This document shows positions 62,652 through 64,000 of a stretch of 64,000 nt of DNA, one piece after another (positions within the stretch are counted from its first letter, which is position 1; the number at the start of each line of letters is the position of its first letter). A model generated the notes under the pieces. The model saw only the letters and a list, made by a program, of their open reading frames with translations. It searched no databases and was not told the origin of the DNA. A program made the position numbers and the translations under genes. The DNA comes from a bacterium (GTDB lineage: Bacteria > ARS69), in contig JALGZR010000022.1 of NCBI GenBank assembly GCA_025774805.1, positions 1 through 64,000 of the forward strand, in the 5' to 3' direction.

Positions 62652-64000
62652 ATGCAGTCTCCTATCGGCACCGTCCCGCGGCTGCGCGCCCTTCCGTCCG
62701 ACGAGATCCGGCAGATCCTCTGGCGTTACGACGACCGGCCCGAGCTCCAGAAGGTCGTCCGGGGGGCGCGAGCCGTGGCCCGAGGCCCCGTCGCCCGATT
62801 GGTGGCGGAGGGGGTCCGCAACTCCCACGAGTGGGACGAACGCAAGGCGAGCCTTCTTCCGGCCTTCGACGTGGCGGGCATCACGGCCCTCACCCTCGAC
62901 CCGGCGTACGGTGGGTCTCTCTCCGGTCCGAAGAACCTGGCTCTGGCCCTGGTCGCGTTCGAGCTCGCATGGGTCGACGGGGGGGCGGCGACGTGCAGCC
63001 TCGCGGGTCATCTCGCCCTGGCTCCTCTTCGCGAGCGGGGCACCGAAGAGCAGAAACGGATCTACATGACCCGCTCCGCTCCCCCTCCCTCGGGCAGCGG
63101 GGGCGAGCCCTGGCGGGGGGCCCTCTGTCTGACCGAGCCGCTTCCGCACGTGGGAGTGGACAAGGGAGTGCTCGCGGGGAAGGTCCGCATCGTACGGTGG
63201 GAGGGCGGGGACAAGCCGGTCCTCGAGGTCGAGAAGCGGGGACGCTTCATCACGAACATGGGCTTCGCGCGCTTCGTGATCGCCGCCGTCGACAGCGGCG
63301 ACGAACGCATCCGGGGGAGCTGCATGGTCGTCCTCGAGGAGGGGGACGAGGGGATCTTCGATCGCGGTACCCCGACGAGGAAGCTCGTGCACCAGCTCTC
63401 CTCGACGACCGATCCGGTGTTCCGCCTTCGAGTCCCGGCGAGCCGGATCGTCGGAGGTTACGACGTCGAGAGCGGCGTCCTCGTCCCCCGCTACGGTCAC
63501 GGAGAGGTGGTCGAGGCCGTGTTCCGGCGAACCCGGGTCACCGTCGGCCTGATGGGATCGGCCAAGCTCCTCTCCGCGGTGGAGCCGATCATTCGGTACC
63601 ACCGGGATCGCTACCGAGGTGGAGAGGCCGGCGGGCCGGGGACCCCACGCCACGACCTCGGTCTCCAGCAGAAGGAAGACGCTCTGCACCGTCTCGTGGA
63701 CGTCTGGGCGACGGGAGAGGCGAGCGCCTCTCTCGGCTTCGCCGCGGCGCGCCACTTCGACGCGTCCGACCCGCTCGAGCGACGGGTGAACGAGATTCTC
63801 GAGCGGAGAGGGGTTCGAGGAACTCGCGCCCGCGCCCGGGAGCTGCGCAAGTGCCGGGATTCGGCGATCGAGCTCGCCCGCATGTCCGGGATGCCGGCGG
63901 AAGCTCGCGACGAGAGACGCATCGAGGAGCTGAAGTCCGATCCGATCGTCGAGTTCCTCGTGCAGGAGTCGATCGCCGATGTCCTTTGCCCCGCCTGCAA
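62652..64000 (+). CDS. Acyl-CoA dehydrogenase family protein, C-terminus cut by window edge
   Basis: An open frame from ATG 62652 (GAGG six bases upstream) continues to the right edge: 449 residues with no stop. The N-terminal helical domain contains FDVAGITALTLDPAYGGSLSGP and LALALVAFELAWVDGGAATC. A beta middle domain follows with LCLTEPLPHVGVDKG and GRFITNMGFARFVIAAVD, then a second helical domain (TRVTVGLMGSAKLLSA). These are the acyl-CoA dehydrogenase parts in the right order, although it is divergent and has unusual inserts. FAD-dependent oxidation of an acyl-CoA is the default guess. An in-frame GTG upstream would extend it without an RBS. Confidence 0.75.
   Translation, partial: MQSPIGTVPRLRALPSDEIRQILWRYDDRPELQKVVRGARAVARGPVARLVAEGVRNSHEWDERKASLLPAFDVAGITALTLDPAYGGSLSGPKNLALALVAFELAWVDGGAATCSLAGHLALAPLRERGTEEQKRIYMTRSAPPPSGSGGEPWRGALCLTEPLPHVGVDKGVLAGKVRIVRWEGGDKPVLEVEKRGRFITNMGFARFVIAAVDSGDERIRGSCMVVLEEGDEGIFDRGTPTRKLVHQLSSTTDPVFRLRVPASRIVGGYDVESGVLVPRYGHGEVVEAVFRRTRVTVGLMGSAKLLSAVEPIIRYHRDRYRGGEAGGPGTPRHDLGLQQKEDALHRLVDVWATGEASASLGFAAARHFDASDPLERRVNEILERRGVRGTRARARELRKCRDSAIELARMSGMPAEARDERRIEELKSDPIVEFLVQESIADVLCPAC

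Noticed and set aside
1-64000. CRISPR array, prophage or complete insertion sequence
   Set aside because: No regular direct repeats with spacers, no transposase, integrase or structural phage genes were seen.

Overview
The window is GC-rich (roughly two-thirds GC by eye) and densely coded. It looks like a Gram-negative-type bacterium of the FCB / candidate-phylum region, such as Eisenbacteria or a relative. That placement is inference: it rests on seven large secreted proteins ending in the same FlgD-like Ig sorting domain (pattern DGR..G..VASGVYF), on a beta-barrel ending in Phe, and on several lipoboxes. I saw no rRNA, tRNA, CRISPR array, phage or complete insertion sequence.

Layout. 1-1202 (-) is a GT-C type membrane glycosyltransferase cut by the left edge. 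1642-5309 (+) is a poly-gamma-glutamate operon (pgsB, pgsC, a PgsW-like protein, and a secreted protein with a duplicated beta domain). 5531-10357 (-), 12709-16542 (+) and the broken 22134-26946 (-) are three paralogous gingipain-like (peptidase C25) giants. Between them lie a beta-helix protein, an outer-membrane beta-barrel, an LVIVD/Fn3/SUMF1-type lipoprotein, a membrane acyltransferase and a small lipoprotein. 27276-28713 is a frameshifted membrane protein, followed by a sulfatase-fold/TPR lipoprotein. 30975-36871 (-) holds a secreted CapA-domain protein, an OPT transporter and a lectin-like secreted protein. 37035-41396 holds two peptidases (M20 and M14). 41620-44036 (-) is iorBA, for aryl-pyruvate:ferredoxin oxidoreductase. 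44455-47412 (+) holds a small secreted protein, a TGS GTPase and asnA. 47506-51755 holds an ArsR repressor, an S41 protease and a secreted alpha/beta hydrolase. 51934-52914 is a radical-SAM activase-like gene. 53158-57354 (-) is a tight four-gene cluster (two GT-C proteins, a Pro-rich membrane protein, a GNAT). 57591-62437 (+) holds glpD, a subtilisin with sorting domain and a MATE transporter. An acyl-CoA dehydrogenase-like gene runs off the right edge.

How it fits together. Much of the window serves the cell surface: polyglutamate capsule synthesis, a CapA-domain enzyme, secreted proteases and hydrolases, outer-membrane and lipoproteins. Together with the OPT importer and the iorAB route this suggests a proteolytic or peptide-using heterotroph (inference).

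Most interesting signals: (1) a family of short palindromic repeats with CTAG ends that sit exactly on gene stop codons, including a compound insertion with three CTAG junctions at 52911-53161; (2) three C25 proteins that carry YRG[WI] where gingipains have their catalytic His; (3) two neighbouring frameshifted genes; (4) a pgs operon with a duplicated-domain fourth gene, and its CapA-type partner encoded elsewhere as a PKD/sorting-domain fusion.
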